From: an uncultured Clostridia bacterium
GTDB lineage: Bacteria > Bacillota > Dehalobacteriia > UBA4068 > JAAVYR01
Assembly: GCA_946562005.1 (NCBI GenBank)
Contig: CAMNVD010000080.1
Span: 1 to 5,394, forward strand
DNA length: 5,394 nt
Direction of reading: 5' to 3'
Shown here in pieces: positions 1 through 5,394 of the stretch (its first letter is position 1; each line of letters begins with the position of its first letter). A model generated the notes under the pieces. The model was given only the letters and a program-made list of their open reading frames with translations. It ran no database searches and was not told the DNA's origin. The position numbers and the translations under genes were made by a program.

Positions 1-261
1 CAGAAATTTGCAGCCGGGGATGAGGAGGCTCGAAATATTTTAATTGAGCATAACTTGCGGCTGGTGGCTCATATCTGCAAGAAGTTTGAAAGCACCGGAC
101 TAGATAAGGATGACTTGATCTCTATTGGCACCATTGGACTTATTAAAGGCATCAATACTTTTCAGGCGGATAAAGGTACGCGCCTGGCTACTTATGCGGC
201 AAGATGTATTGAAAAACCAATCCCTCTCTCATGGAAACAAAATGGAAATAAAATACCCTGA
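1..261 (+). CDS. sigK: RNA polymerase sigma-K factor, 5' part of an interrupted gene (partial at left edge)
   Basis: This is the N-terminal part of a sigma-70-family sporulation sigma factor that directs late mother-cell transcription. The frame is open from base 1, so the true start lies upstream. Readable family segments are ILIEHNLRLVAHICKKFE (core-binding region 2.1), DLISIGTIGLIKGI (region 2.2) and GTRLATYAARCIE (region 2.3). IEHNLRLVAHI..KFE and KGT.LATYAARCIE match SigK better than the related SigE, which has IERNLRLVVYI. Family similarity ends at about 211-216, where SigK would continue E-N-E-I-L. Here it reads E-K-P-I-P and ends in TGA after 15 unrelated residues. Most of region 2.4 and all of regions 3 and 4 are missing, so this piece alone could not recognise promoters. 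A convergent SpoIVCA-like recombinase follows, the layout of skin-type elements that split sigK. The SigK assignment is strong; whether it is a reversible split or a dead gene cannot be decided here. Confidence 0.88.
   Translation, partial: QKFAAGDEEARNILIEHNLRLVAHICKKFESTGLDKDDLISIGTIGLIKGINTFQADKGTRLATYAARCIEKPIPLSWKQNGNKIP
203..222 (+). other. Probable left attachment junction (attL-like) of a sigK-intervening element
   Basis: The sigK reading frame is normal through the codons for R-C-I-E (202-213) and diverges within the next codon, placing the crossover at about 211-216. This is the conserved RCIENE codon stretch where skin elements of Bacillus subtilis and Clostridioides difficile split sigK. 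A short imperfect dyad, ATTG (208-211) and CAAT (218-221) around an A-rich centre, straddles the point. The exact core cannot be fixed without the right junction. Confidence 0.6.
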
Positions 262-283
262 AAAGAAATGTCTCTGGCGATGA

Positions 284-2020
284 TTAGTGACAAGATGTAT
301 CTTTCTCTTGTAAGAATACAGAAATCCTTTTATGATTTTGATCAATAATAATGTGCTGAATATATCTTTGGGGCAATAGCGTAAGTAGCAGGGTATGTTG
401 GCTATGAACTTTTTGCCAAAAGATTTGCGGATGGAATAGATAGCTTTGTAATTCTTTTTTTCTTCGTATCAAATCATCTGTTTTTTGTTGATTGACTAAT
501 GCTGTAGACTGCTGTTGTTCCTTATATTGGTTTTCTAGTTTTTCCTTTTTTTGCTGCATTTGGCCAATGTCCGCAAGCAGCAGCGGTCGTACGCTTTCTG
601 GGGCAGTTCGGACATTAAAAACCTGCTGTTCTATGGACTGGGATAATTTGAGGAGTTCTTTTTCTATTTGGGTTATCATGGGCTCTTGTTGCGGTTGTAG
701 ATGCTTTTGCGCTTGCAGCAGTTGGTCTCGGACCATAGTCGGATAGTGTTCTCTTTGTTCCAGACAAACATTTGTTATCTTCTGCCAGATGATTTTATCT
801 ATCTGGTTTCCTGGGATATTAGGGCTATGCGGACAGGCTGTGTAGTTATGATATTTTTCTTTGCAGACATATGCGTATTTTAAATCACCGTCTAAAGTGT
901 AGCGATTGCTATAAGCACGTACATAGGTATATCCATTGCAAATAGGACAGCAGATTTTTTCGCTAAGCAGCGCTTTGCTAGTCTCCTTCGGTCGACAATA
1001 TTTATTTTGATTATGCTGCAATATCGTTTGGGTTTGAACCCATTGGGTGCCGGGTATAATGCCTTGGTGCCGGCCGACAGTTACAATCCAGTGGGATAGC
1101 GCTTGTTTCTGGTGTGTTTTTTTATAAGAACCTTGTTTGTTCTGATTTACTTCTTTGGTTTGGTGCGTTTTATTGTAGGCGAGGAGACCGTTTTTACCGT
1201 TAAACTGGGATTGTTCTGCATATAGGGGGATAGATTGGTTTTTTAGGTATTGGAAACTAGCAGCGTCCGCTATGGCATATACGGGATTTTCTAGGATACT
1301 TTTGATAGCTTTGGTTGTATATGGCTGGTTTTTTCTTGTGGAAATGCCTTTTTCTCGGAGTTGGACTGTTGTTTGTTTTAAGGAATGGGTTTGTTGGAAT
1401 ATCTGATATAGTTGTCGGATGGTGGCAGCTTCTTCAGGAATTAATTTTAAATCATGGGAGACAAGCTTTTTTCCATTCTGATAGGCAAGGCGGGGAATGC
1501 TTTCATACCCCGCAGGGGTGACGCCGCCTAGCCAACGGCCTTCTTTGGCCAGCTCATAGAGGTTATCTGTAATGCGTTCGGTGATAATGTCCCGTTCAAA
1601 TTCTGCAATAGATGCAAGCAGGGAGAGCATGATTTTTCCTGTTTTTGATTGGGTATCAATGTCGTCGGTACAGGAGATAAAGGCGATATTTCTTTGTTTT
1701 AATAACTCTATAAAGTTTAATAAATCAATGGTTTTGCGGCTGATACGGTCGATTTTGTAGCACAGGACGGCGGAGATATTTCCGGTAAGGACTGCCGTCA
1801 TCATATTTTGGTAGGCGGGCCTATCTGCATAGAAACCGGATAAACCATAGTCCTGAAAGATTACTAAATCATTTTCTTTTGCATTTAGTTTAGCAAAGGC
1901 ATATTGGCGGCATTTGCTGATTTGGTTTTCAATACTTTTTCCGGTTTCTGTGGCTTTGCTTTTTCGGGCATAGATAGCGATTTTTTTAGGGGTATTGCTG
2001 GGGAATTGGTTATTCATCAT
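284..2020 (-). CDS. Large serine recombinase, SpoIVCA-like (sigK element excisionase/integrase)
   Basis: This 578-residue site-specific DNA recombinase probably excises the element that splits sigK. The resolvase catalytic domain spans about 13-152. It has YARKS with nucleophile Ser21, DYGLSGFYADRPAY (57-70), the YKIDRISR arginine motif (88-95) and the SLLASIAEFERD helix (133-144). A Recombinase domain starts at GGVTPAGY (165-172) and runs to about 290. A zinc ribbon follows, with Cys358, Cys361, Cys386 and Cys396. A Gln/Lys/Glu-rich coiled coil occupies about 420-535, typical of large serine integrases. The frame is unbroken and the catalytic residues are present, so it is probably functional. 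The length is somewhat above the roughly 500 residues of B. subtilis SpoIVCA. The start is the first of two adjacent ATGs; an AAAGGAG ribosome site (2029-2035) sits 8 bases upstream. It is convergent with the sigK fragment, 22 bases apart, and divergent from the transporter operon. I saw no terminator between the convergent ends. The family is certain; the specific sporulation role is inferred from position. Confidence 0.92.
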   Translation of the reverse strand: MMNNQFPSNTPKKIAIYARKSKATETGKSIENQISKCRQYAFAKLNAKENDLVIFQDYGLSGFYADRPAYQNMMTAVLTGNISAVLCYKIDRISRKTIDLLNFIELLKQRNIAFISCTDDIDTQSKTGKIMLSLLASIAEFERDIITERITDNLYELAKEGRWLGGVTPAGYESIPRLAYQNGKKLVSHDLKLIPEEAATIRQLYQIFQQTHSLKQTTVQLREKGISTRKNQPYTTKAIKSILENPVYAIADAASFQYLKNQSIPLYAEQSQFNGKNGLLAYNKTHQTKEVNQNKQGSYKKTHQKQALSHWIVTVGRHQGIIPGTQWVQTQTILQHNQNKYCRPKETSKALLSEKICCPICNGYTYVRAYSNRYTLDGDLKYAYVCKEKYHNYTACPHSPNIPGNQIDKIIWQKITNVCLEQREHYPTMVRDQLLQAQKHLQPQQEPMITQIEKELLKLSQSIEQQVFNVRTAPESVRPLLLADIGQMQQKKEKLENQYKEQQQSTALVNQQKTDDLIRRKKELQSYLFHPQIFWQKVHSQHTLLLTLLPQRYIQHIIIDQNHKRISVFLQEKDTSCH

Positions 2021-2054
2021 TCATAGGGCTCCTTTAAGATGAGGGGTTTATTAC

Positions 2055-2083
2055 AGGGTATGTTGCCGCTTAGTTGGTTATTC
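2055..2083 (-). promoter_or_regulatory. Candidate sigma-E-type promoter of the recombinase gene
   Basis: Read on the - strand, CATACCCT (2062 to 2055) matches the sigma-E -10 consensus CATACAHT at 7 of 8 positions. GAATAAC (2083 to 2077) matches the -35 consensus KMATATT at 5 of 7, with a 14-base spacer as expected. Transcription would start near 2047, giving a leader of about 27 bases that contains the AAAGGAG site. SpoIVCA-type recombinases of skin elements are known to be sigma-E controlled. A weak sigma-A reading (TTGGAA with a poor -10) overlaps it, so this is a motif match only. Confidence 0.4.
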
Positions 2084-2092
2084 CAACGCTTA
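2067..2092. repeat. Small dyad flanked by direct CGCTTA repeats over the recombinase promoter
   Basis: GTTGG (2073-2077) and CCAAC (2083-2087) are perfect 5-base inverted arms around TTATT. The dyad is flanked by CGCTTA at 2067-2072 and again at 2087-2092, which are 20 bases apart or about two helical turns. The dyad covers the candidate -35 of the recombinase promoter, so it could be an operator. No regulator is visible in the window. Confidence 0.35.
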
Positions 2093-2098
2093 TAGTGT

Positions 2099-2116
2099 AT
2101 AAATATTCATAAATAT
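2099..2116 (+). repeat. Tandem ATAAATAT direct repeat, 10-base period
   Basis: ATAAATAT occurs at 2099-2106 and again at 2109-2116, one helical turn apart. The repeat lies between the two divergent genes in a very A+T-rich stretch. The outer edges, GTATAA (2097-2102) and ATATAC (2113-2118), resemble the half-sites of the dyad at 2211-2226. It could be a regulator site or merely A+T-rich sequence; the role is unknown. Confidence 0.3.
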
Positions 2117-2147
2117 ACAGAATGTGTGGGGAGGGTGGTGAGGTAAA

Positions 2148-2195
2148 ATGTATATATATGAAAATAATCTAGCCAAATGGACAAAATCATGGTAA
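2148..2195 (+). CDS. Possible 15-residue leader peptide with two tryptophans (speculative)
   Basis: An ATG at 2148 preceded by GGTGAGG (2137-2143) opens a 15-codon frame, MYIYENNLAKWTKSW, ending in TAA. It lies 66 bases upstream of the binding-protein gene on the same strand. The ribosome-site spacing of 4 bases is short. It would be translated only from a promoter upstream of the TATAAT box at 2222, and no convincing one was found. Two Trp codons in a short leader recall attenuator peptides, but I see no clear alternative terminator/antiterminator pair. A chance ORF is the more likely explanation. Confidence 0.15.
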   Translation: MYIYENNLAKWTKSW

Positions 2196-2210
2196 AATAA
2201 AAAGGCTGAG

Positions 2211-2227
2211 TTATACAAATGTATAAT
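2211..2227 (+). promoter_or_regulatory. Promoter -10 box embedded in a perfect dyad upstream of the TRAP operon
   Basis: TATAAT at 2222-2227 is a perfect sigma-A -10 element, about 35 bases before the start codon of the TAXI gene. TTATAC (2211-2216) and GTATAA (2221-2226) form a perfect 6-base inverted repeat around AAAT, and the right arm is part of the -10 box. No good -35 hexamer lies 16-18 bases upstream; the region is A-rich. A repressor bound to the dyad would block polymerase, or an activator could replace the missing -35. The -10 is convincing by eye; the operator role is inferred. Confidence 0.5.
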
Positions 2228-2261
2228 GCTAAGAATGTAAGATAAAGAGGAGGATTTTCAA

Positions 2262-3260
2262 ATGAAAAAGAAATTAGCAATTCTTGCTGCTACCTTGATG
2301 GTTTGCGCTTGTGCATTTGCTGGCTGCGGTAACAAAGATGACGGTGGACAAGGCTCTGCCAATAACAACCAAGGTAATACCCAAAACTTGGTAATGGCAA
2401 CTGGTGGCACTACCGGGGCATATTATCCATACGGTGGTGCAGTAGCTACTGCTCTTTCCGGTGCAGTTGACGGACTGAACATTAACGTGCAAAGCACCGG
2501 GGCTTCTGCTGCAAATATTCGTCTGGTAGCCCAAAATGAAGCAGATATTGCTATGGTGCAAAATGATGTAATGGACTATGCCTATAACGGTATTGAATTA
2601 TTCGATGGGGAAAAAATCGAAAACATTGCTGCAATGGGTACTCTTTACACTGAAGTATGCCAAATCGTTGTAGACCCTGCTTCTGTCATTCATAGTGTGG
2701 CAGACGTTAAAGGTTAACGGGTTTGTGTAGGGGACGCTGGTTCTGGGGTAGAAGCAAACTCTCGTCAAATCTTAGGCGCATATGGTATTACCTTTGATGA
2801 TATTACCGTTCAAAACTTGGGCTTTGGCGACTCTGCAAATGCTATGAAAGATAAGAAAATCGACGCATTCTTTGTAACTGCTGGGACTCCTACTACAGCT
2901 GTTATGGAGCTTGCTAGCACAAATCCAGTTAAGATTCTTTCCATCGATGAAGAACATATGAAAGCTTTATGTGAACAATATCCATACTACAGTGAATACA
3001 CCATTGCTTCTGATGTATACAGTGGTATGGATAGCGATGTGAAAACCTTAGCTGTAAAAGCTGCTTTCATCGTAAATCCTGACTTGGATGAAGAATTGGT
3101 TTACAACATGACCAAAGCTTTGTTTGAACAAAAGGATGCAATTACCCAAGGAAATAGTAAAGGGGCAGAATTGGATGTAAACAATGCTGTGAAAAATGTT
3201 TCCATCCCATTCCACCCAGGCGCTGTAAAATATTATAAAGAAGTAGGCGTAATGGAATAG
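2262..3260 (+). pseudogene. TAXI-family TRAP transporter substrate-binding lipoprotein, interrupted by an in-frame TAA
   Basis: This is the extracytoplasmic substrate receptor of a TAXI-type TRAP uptake system. Residues 1-21 are a signal peptide (MKKK followed by a hydrophobic stretch) ending in the lipobox-like F-A-G-C22. A Gly/Asn/Gln linker follows, then the TAXI domain from about 43: ATGGTTGAYYPYGGA, STGASAANIRLVAQNEADIA, FFVTAGTP and the C-terminal PFHPGAVKYYKEVGVME. Total length is 332 codons, usual for the family. Codon 152 (2715-2717) is TAA, where the family consensus KGKRV.VG..GSG has lysine. The frame resumes without a shift as RVCVGDAGSGVEAN, so one AAA-to-TAA change explains the break. 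Unless suppressed, the product stops within the domain and should not bind substrate. No credible restart site follows. An AGGAGG site (2248-2253) lies 8 bases before the ATG. It heads an operon with DUF1850 and the permease. A sequencing error is possible. Confidence 0.9.
2715..2717 (+). other. Premature in-frame TAA in the TAXI gene
   Basis: The codons before it read V-K-G and those after it read R-V-C-V-G-D-A-G-S-G, the conserved TAXI sequence in a single frame. The position normally holds lysine, which AAA encodes. There is no indel, so this is a point nonsense change, a sequencing error, or a suppressed codon. Confidence 0.9.
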
Positions 3261-3377
3261 GCCATACCTACCTACACGGAAACTGATGGGAAAGTAGTGG
3301 GTGCTATTGATGATTTGCCGAAGGCAAAGAGTGCACAATCAAACAGAAATGAAATGTCAAACTGCAATCATACTTAG
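3261..3377 (+). other. Open in-frame extension after the TAXI gene's terminal TAG
   Basis: Beyond the TAG at 3258-3260 the same frame stays open for 38 codons (starting AIPTYTETDGKVVGAIDD) to a TAG at 3375-3377, and overlaps the start of the DUF1850 gene. The composition looks protein-like. TAXI proteins, however, commonly end near KYYKE.G, so the extension is either a lost tail after a second nonsense change or just non-stop spacer. No terminator is visible here. Confidence 0.35.
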
Positions 3378-3894
3378 TATGATTGCAGTCTGCATTTTAG
3401 TGTTTTTTGTATTTTTTATACATCAAGACCAATATCTGATTTTAGAAAATGGAGAGACTGGTGAGGTAATCTATGCGGCTCCTGCCGCAGATGGCTTTGA
3501 GTTTGCGGTGTCTTTTATTCATTCCGTTAATAAAAGCGATGTTGTAGAGGGCTATCGCATAGAGGCGGGAGCTATTTTTGCAGAATGGTGCAAATATAGT
3601 TCTTTTGGCGCTGGTATGCCTACAACCTTGGGTGACGGGGAAGTTCTTACTTATGAAGAGGGGAAAATGATGATTTCCCATATGCACCGAGCGGTGCCTC
3701 AGCTTTCGTACATTGTTGGTACGGTTTATGACCATTATTTATTTATAGGCGACAATAAAATCAATCTTTGTGATTTAACGCCTCGCAATACGAAAGTAAA
3801 ATTTTTAGTAGAAAAGAAGTATCACATTGGCTTTCCCTGCAAAGGAGAGTCGATGGGGATATCAATAATAAAGACAGAAACCCCTGAAAAATAG
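3331..3894 (+). CDS. DUF1850 domain protein, membrane-anchored, TRAP-operon associated
   Basis: The biochemical role is not established. DUF1850 genes are frequently found between the binding protein and fused permease of TAXI-type TRAP operons, exactly as here, so an accessory role in that transport system is inferred. From the chosen GTG it has 187 residues. An N-terminal membrane or signal segment (TAIILSMIAVCILVFFVFF) is followed by an extracytoplasmic domain carrying the family marks FIHSVNKSDVVEGY, with the HSV motif, and SSFGAGMPT. Length is typical. The start is uncertain. GTG 3331 has AAGG 6 bases upstream, ATG 3349 lacks a ribosome site but begins just before the membrane segment, and the frame is open back to a GTG at 3301. 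A strong hairpin (3361-3389) lies in the early codons. The permease gene begins 22 bases after its stop, suggesting co-transcription. Confidence 0.8.
   Translation: MHNQTEMKCQTAIILSMIAVCILVFFVFFIHQDQYLILENGETGEVIYAAPAADGFEFAVSFIHSVNKSDVVEGYRIEAGAIFAEWCKYSSFGAGMPTTLGDGEVLTYEEGKMMISHMHRAVPQLSYIVGTVYDHYLFIGDNKINLCDLTPRNTKVKFLVEKKYHIGFPCKGESMGISIIKTETPEK
3361..3389 (+). repeat. Perfect hairpin: 13-bp arms, 3-base loop
   Basis: ACTGCAATCATAC (3361-3373) and GTATGATTGCAGT (3377-3389) are exact reverse complements separated by TTA. Pairing can extend by two more base pairs beyond one mismatch. It lies inside the early DUF1850 frame, 100 bases past the stop of the binding-protein gene. T-rich sequence follows but only after about 8 bases, so it is not a classic intrinsic terminator. 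Likely roles are mRNA 3'-end protection and dosage control between receptor and permease, or modulation of DUF1850 translation. Confidence 0.75.
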
Positions 3895-3902
3895 AGAAAT
3901 GT

Positions 3903-3909
3903 GAGGTGG
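3903..3909 (+). promoter_or_regulatory. Ribosome binding site that fixes a GTG start for the permease
   Basis: GAGGTGG lies 7 bases before GTG 3917. The nearby ATG at 3913 is in another frame and stops after six codons. The permease frame has a TGA at 3902, so GTG 3917 is the only early start with a good site. Confidence 0.7.
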
Positions 3910-3916
3910 TCGATGG

Positions 3917-5394
3917 GTGGCAATAAAAGATAAATTTCGCAAGAAACAGAGTGCTGCTATTCCTTCTGGAGAATGCAATGAAATCAACGTAAACCAGGAA
4001 GAAGTTGTGGATGCTGATAAAATCTTAGCTGAGGTGGATAGGGAGTCCAATACCCGGCAGTTTACTGGTATGAGACGGAAGATGATTCGTTATTCTTTGA
4101 TTGGTTTTTCCCTCTATGCTTTGTGGATGAATACGTTTTCCACTTTGCCGGAACAAATTCGACGAGCATCTTTTGTTGGTATTATCATGTTTATCGCCTT
4201 TATGCTTTATCCTGCCAAAAAGAATGGTACGGAAAAAGTCAATCATGTGCCTTGGTATGACTGGATACTAGCTATTCTTGGTTCTGGCTCCTTCTTCTAC
4301 ATGGTGTTTAATTTTTCCAATATTGCTTCTCGTGCTGGAGCTTTTACGCAGCTAGATATTATTGTTGGGGCTATTGCCATCTTGGCACTGATGGAAATCT
4401 GCCGGCGGGTGTTGGGGCTGCCCATCTTAGTATTGGTGTGCAGTTTTATCCTGTATGCTTATTTTGGTAATTATATTTCTGGTAGTTTTGGACATAGAGG
4501 TTTTTCCTTGCAGCGTATTGTAACCCACTTGTTTTATACCACTGAAGGGGTGATTGGCACACCGCTAGGGGTTTGTTCTACCTTTATCGTGCTGTTTATT
4601 TTGTTCGGTTCTTTCCTGGAAAAAACCGGCGTGGGGCAGTTCTTTATTGATATCGCCAATTCCATTGCCGGCTCTGCTGTGGGTGGACCGGCAAAAGTTG
4701 CGGTTATTGCCAGCGCGCTTCAAGGGACGATTTCTGGTAGTTCTGTAGCCAATACTGTCGGTTCTGGCAGTTTTACCATTCCCATGATGAAAAAGGCTGG
4801 TTATCGTCCAGAATTTGCAGCGGCAGTCGAAGCTGTTGCTTCTACCGGCGGACAAATCATGCCTCCTATTATGGGGGCTGCTGCTTTTCTCATGGCAGAA
4901 ATCACGAATATCTCTTATGCTACCATTATTACGGCGGCTATCGTTCCAGCGTTGTTATACTTTTCCGGTGTATGGTTGATGATTCACTATGAAGCGAAAA
5001 AGCTAGGCTTAAAAGGCATGGATAAAAAGGATATTCCTAATTTCTTTGACTTAGTGAAGAAAAATGGTTATTTGATTTTACCCCTGATTGTACTGGTATA
5101 TTTGTTGACTTCTGGAGCAACGCCTTCTCGGTCTGCAACCTTTGCGATTCTTACTGCTATCCTGGTTAGCTTTTTCCGTAAGGAAACCAGGCTTACCTGG
5201 ACAACTTTAGGGGATGCTTTGGAAAATGGTGCTAAAAGCACTTTAGGAGTAGGTCTTGCTTGTTCTATTGCTGGGATTATTGTAGGCATTGTAACGCTCA
5301 CAGGTATCGGCCTTAAGCTTGCAGCAAATTTACTTGCTATGTCGGGCGGTATCCCATTGCTTGCTTTATTCTTTACCATGATTGCCTCTATTGT
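3917..5394 (+). CDS. TRAP transporter fused permease (DctQ-DctM), TAXI type, partial at right edge
   Basis: This is the membrane permease of the uptake system whose receptor is encoded at 2262; TRAP systems use ion gradients rather than ATP. The first 492 codons are present and the frame runs off the window. Fused TRAP permeases are usually 600 or more residues, so roughly a quarter is missing. Residues 1-55 are hydrophilic. The DctQ-like part follows with segments near 57-74, 84-99, 114-134 and 146-160. The DctM-like part carries family signatures: G-T-I-S-G-S-S-V-A-N (270-279), IPMMKKAGY (288-296) and ASTGGQIMPPIMGAAAF (308-324). These glycine-rich re-entrant regions form the transport core. 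The reading frame is intact, in contrast to the nonsense codon in the receptor gene. The substrate cannot be told from the sequence; four- to six-carbon carboxylates or amino acids are typical of related systems. Confidence 0.93.
   Translation, partial: MAIKDKFRKKQSAAIPSGECNEINVNQEEVVDADKILAEVDRESNTRQFTGMRRKMIRYSLIGFSLYALWMNTFSTLPEQIRRASFVGIIMFIAFMLYPAKKNGTEKVNHVPWYDWILAILGSGSFFYMVFNFSNIASRAGAFTQLDIIVGAIAILALMEICRRVLGLPILVLVCSFILYAYFGNYISGSFGHRGFSLQRIVTHLFYTTEGVIGTPLGVCSTFIVLFILFGSFLEKTGVGQFFIDIANSIAGSAVGGPAKVAVIASALQGTISGSSVANTVGSGSFTIPMMKKAGYRPEFAAAVEAVASTGGQIMPPIMGAAAFLMAEITNISYATIITAAIVPALLYFSGVWLMIHYEAKKLGLKGMDKKDIPNFFDLVKKNGYLILPLIVLVYLLTSGATPSRSATFAILTAILVSFFRKETRLTWTTLGDALENGAKSTLGVGLACSIAGIIVGIVTLTGIGLKLAANLLAMSGGIPLLALFFTMIASI

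Noticed and set aside
492..883. Two + strand open frames (492-746 and 701-883)
   Set aside because: They lie opposite the recombinase coding sequence, are Cys/Ser/Phe-rich antisense translations, and have no family resemblance.
1315..1760. Two + strand open frames (1315-1521 and 1572-1760)
   Set aside because: They are antisense to the recombinase's conserved catalytic and recombinase domains and read as shadows of it.
2817..3260. Separate gene starting at TTG 2817 after the premature stop
   Set aside because: It is the same frame as the TAXI gene, starts in the middle of the conserved domain, and has no ribosome binding site. It is better treated as the second part of a broken gene.
2274..3338. 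Minus-strand open frames opposite the TAXI gene (2274-2561, 2772-2957, 3048-3338)
   Set aside because: The + strand frame encodes recognisable TAXI domain motifs throughout; the minus frames have no family features.
3361..3420. Intrinsic terminator at the hairpin
   Set aside because: The stem is strong but the T run does not follow directly, and the structure lies inside a conserved coding region of the next gene, so full termination is unlikely.
3442..5379. Minus-strand open frames opposite DUF1850 and the permease
   Set aside because: The + strand carries clear DUF1850 and DctQ-DctM signatures in unbroken frames; the antisense frames look like Arg/His-rich translations of membrane-protein codons.
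1..5394. CRISPR array, tRNA, rRNA or known riboswitch
   Set aside because: I saw no regularly spaced repeats, no tRNA-like cloverleaf or TTCGA-type T-loop context, and no recognisable riboswitch core in the only sizeable noncoding stretch (2021-2261).

Overview
The window looks like a low-to-moderate GC, anaerobic, endospore-forming lineage of Bacillota (Clostridia or a spore-forming Negativicutes member; I cannot separate these by eye). The pointers are a mother-cell sigma factor of the SigK type, a SpoIVCA-like large serine recombinase, strong AGGAGG-type ribosome binding sites, and a TAXI-type TRAP transporter operon.

Left part (1-2020). The window opens inside a sigK-like gene on the + strand. 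Its reading frame follows SigK closely up to the highly conserved ...ATYAARCIE segment in sigma region 2.3, then loses the family sequence and stops at 261. Twenty-two bases further on, and convergent with it, lies an intact 578-residue serine recombinase. A sigK 5' half cut at this point and followed by a recombinase gene is the known arrangement of sigK-intervening ('skin') elements. In those, mother-cell-specific excision rebuilds sigK during sporulation. The 3' half of sigK is not in this window.

Middle (2021-2261). A divergent control region of 241 bases serves the recombinase on the - strand and the transporter operon on the + strand. On the - strand it holds a promoter-like pair resembling sigma-E sites, overlapped by a small dyad. 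On the + strand it holds a TATAAT box embedded in a perfect dyad, and a possible 15-codon leader ORF containing two tryptophans.

Right part (2262-5394). This is a co-directional operon: a TAXI-family substrate-binding lipoprotein, a DUF1850 membrane-anchored protein, and a fused DctQ-DctM TRAP permease that runs off the right end. The binding-protein gene carries an in-frame TAA at codon 152, where the family normally has a lysine. After its final TAG the frame stays open for another 38 codons. A perfect 13-bp-arm hairpin lies at the start of the DUF1850 gene. If the sigK 3' half lies farther right in the usual orientation, the transporter operon is cargo of the sigK-interrupting element; if it does not, sigK is simply broken here.
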